DNA of 64,000 nt, from NCBI RefSeq assembly GCF_030249855.1, contig NZ_JANURN010000001.1, forward strand, positions 1 through 64,000, read 5' to 3'. Below are positions 63,289-64,000 of this stretch, one piece after another. The DNA comes from Helicobacter_B zhangjianzhongii (GTDB lineage: Bacteria > Campylobacterota > Campylobacteria > Campylobacterales > Helicobacteraceae). Below the pieces are notes generated by a model. It worked only from the letters and a program-made list of their open reading frames with translations, searched no databases and was not told the DNA's origin. Numbering within the stretch: position 1 is the first letter of the stretch; each line of letters starts with the position of its first letter. Position numbers and translations under genes: made by a program.

Positions 63289-64000
63289 ATGTTACACAAT
63301 CTTTTTACACGATTTCTGCAAGTTGCAGATTCTATCGCGCAAAAACGCGTATATATCGCTAGCTTTATGCTGCTTGTGCTACTTGCCACAAGCGCGCTAT
63401 TTTACCAGCACGCCAATCACTTTAGCGATGTGGATTACCATATCCCAGCGACTATCCTAGCCCAGAGCCACGGCTATGATTTAGAGGGCTATGGACTAAG
63501 CTTTGTCAAAAGCGATGAGCTAGGCACACTCTCCTTTAGCCATTATCAATCTGCCATAGGAGTGCAGGGCTTTTTCTATGCGTGGCTCTATCAAAGCTTA
63601 GGACTAGAGAATCTAAAGCCTTTATACAAGCTTACTGCCTTTTGCAATGCGCTGGCGTTGATTATATGTGCGTTTCTGCTAGGCAAAATCTTTGGCAGGG
63701 CATTTGGGATCATCTTTTTTCTCTCGCTTTTTACAAGTAGCTGGGTGGCAAATTTTAGCGGGAGTCTTTACTTTAGCTTTGGCTTTTGGATTCTCCCTGC
63801 GATTTTTGCTTTGAGTCTGTATAGACATATTGCTATTTATTCACGGGGGGGGGGGGGGAATAAATATACAATCATCGCTTTTTGCCTGTGCTTTACCTTT
63901 GCCATAGCCCTACGGGCAAGTATGAGCTATGAGTTTCTTACTAGCATTATTCTCTTTTCTCTTAGTCCATTTATCGTTAGCTTTATCTATGGAGTGCTTA
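63289..64000 (+). CDS. GT-C-like polytopic membrane protein, phase-variable (cut by window edge)
   Basis: 237 codons from ATG 63289 (AAAGGAGCAAACA) to the right edge, with no stop. One membrane helix near residue 25, a periplasmic loop with HFSDVDYHIPATIL (an acidic GT-C-like motif, about 46-59), then several more helices. Fourteen G at 63845-63858 encode RGGGG in frame, after which hydrophobic helices continue (IIAFCLCFTFAIAL), so the gene is ON. The function is inferred to be a lipid-linked sugar transferase or a related surface-glycan membrane enzyme. Shorter frames on either strand here are shadows. Confidence 0.75.
   Translation, partial: MLHNLFTRFLQVADSIAQKRVYIASFMLLVLLATSALFYQHANHFSDVDYHIPATILAQSHGYDLEGYGLSFVKSDELGTLSFSHYQSAIGVQGFFYAWLYQSLGLENLKPLYKLTAFCNALALIICAFLLGKIFGRAFGIIFFLSLFTSSWVANFSGSLYFSFGFWILPAIFALSLYRHIAIYSRGGGGNKYTIIAFCLCFTFAIALRASMSYEFLTSIILFSLSPFIVSFIYGVL
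63845..63858 (+). repeat. Poly-G tract, G14 (phase ON)
   Basis: After TATTTATTCAC. Flanking codons keep the same frame on both sides, with hydrophobic helices continuing downstream. Confidence 0.9.

Overview
The window looks like chromosomal DNA of a Helicobacter-type epsilonproteobacterium. The signs are a nadK-recN pair, MCP chemoreceptors, an MBOAT/SGNH O-acylation locus, a Campylobacter Cts-like competence/type II secretion operon, recurrent extended -10 promoters (TGCTATAAT, TGCTACAAT) and twelve homopolymeric G/C tracts of 8-14 bp placed as phase-variation switches. G+C looks higher by eye than in H. pylori. No species is assigned. No rRNA, tRNA, CRISPR array or insertion-sequence transposase was recognised.

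Layout. 1-2.4 kb: 5' part of a chemoreceptor gene and hemE, both on the minus strand. 2.4-12.2 kb: a putative island flanked by about 78-bp direct repeats. It carries a switched-off poly-G ORF, a RelA/SpoT-domain protein, a coiled-coil protein with a GrpE-like end, a divergent Hsp70-like ATPase, two unrecognised small proteins and a HerA-like ATPase with a long Ser-rich linker. 12.2-18.6 kb: a saxitoxin-type sxtI/J/K-like carbamoylation module (carbamoyltransferase, SxtJ-like, DUF5989/SxtK-like) with two SGNH-type membrane proteins. 19.6-23.1 kb: ATP-grasp, PLP aminotransferase and HAD phosphatase genes between long direct repeats. 23.8-27.8 kb: J-domain protein, nadK, recN. 27.8-33.5 kb: a type ISP-like restriction-modification gene, switched off by a G tract. 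33.6-41.2 kb (minus): GtrA-like flippase, GT-C-like membrane proteins, methyltransferase, GT2 glycosyltransferase. 41.3-45.8 kb (minus): MBOAT acyltransferase plus two SGNH proteins. 46.1-50.3 kb: chemoreceptor and a Fur-box-preceded TonB-dependent receptor. 50.6-52.5 kb: glutamine-dependent asparagine synthase, switched off. 52.7-58.5 kb: PilN/PilO/PilP-like proteins, secretin and GspE-type ATPase. 58.6-64 kb: further surface-glycan genes (GT-C, galE, FAD oxidoreductase, GT-C).

Two themes connect the window. First, a mosaic of short repeats fills nearly every intergenic gap and also interrupts or extends at least ten proteins in frame. The building blocks are an AAAGTGGATTCTAG core, a palindromic ATTGCCACG...CGCAATGACA element, a TTTCTTTAGAAAA element and longer composites. 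One insert of about 225 codons lies in the conserved core of NAD kinase. Second, many surface-glycan genes and the restriction system carry G tracts. As assembled, five genes are out of frame and six in frame, and one tract is intergenic, so the window records one state of a combinatorial surface and restriction repertoire. The two themes meet in three loci where a short ATG leader with a G tract is followed by a repeat-derived, stop-free N-terminal extension.
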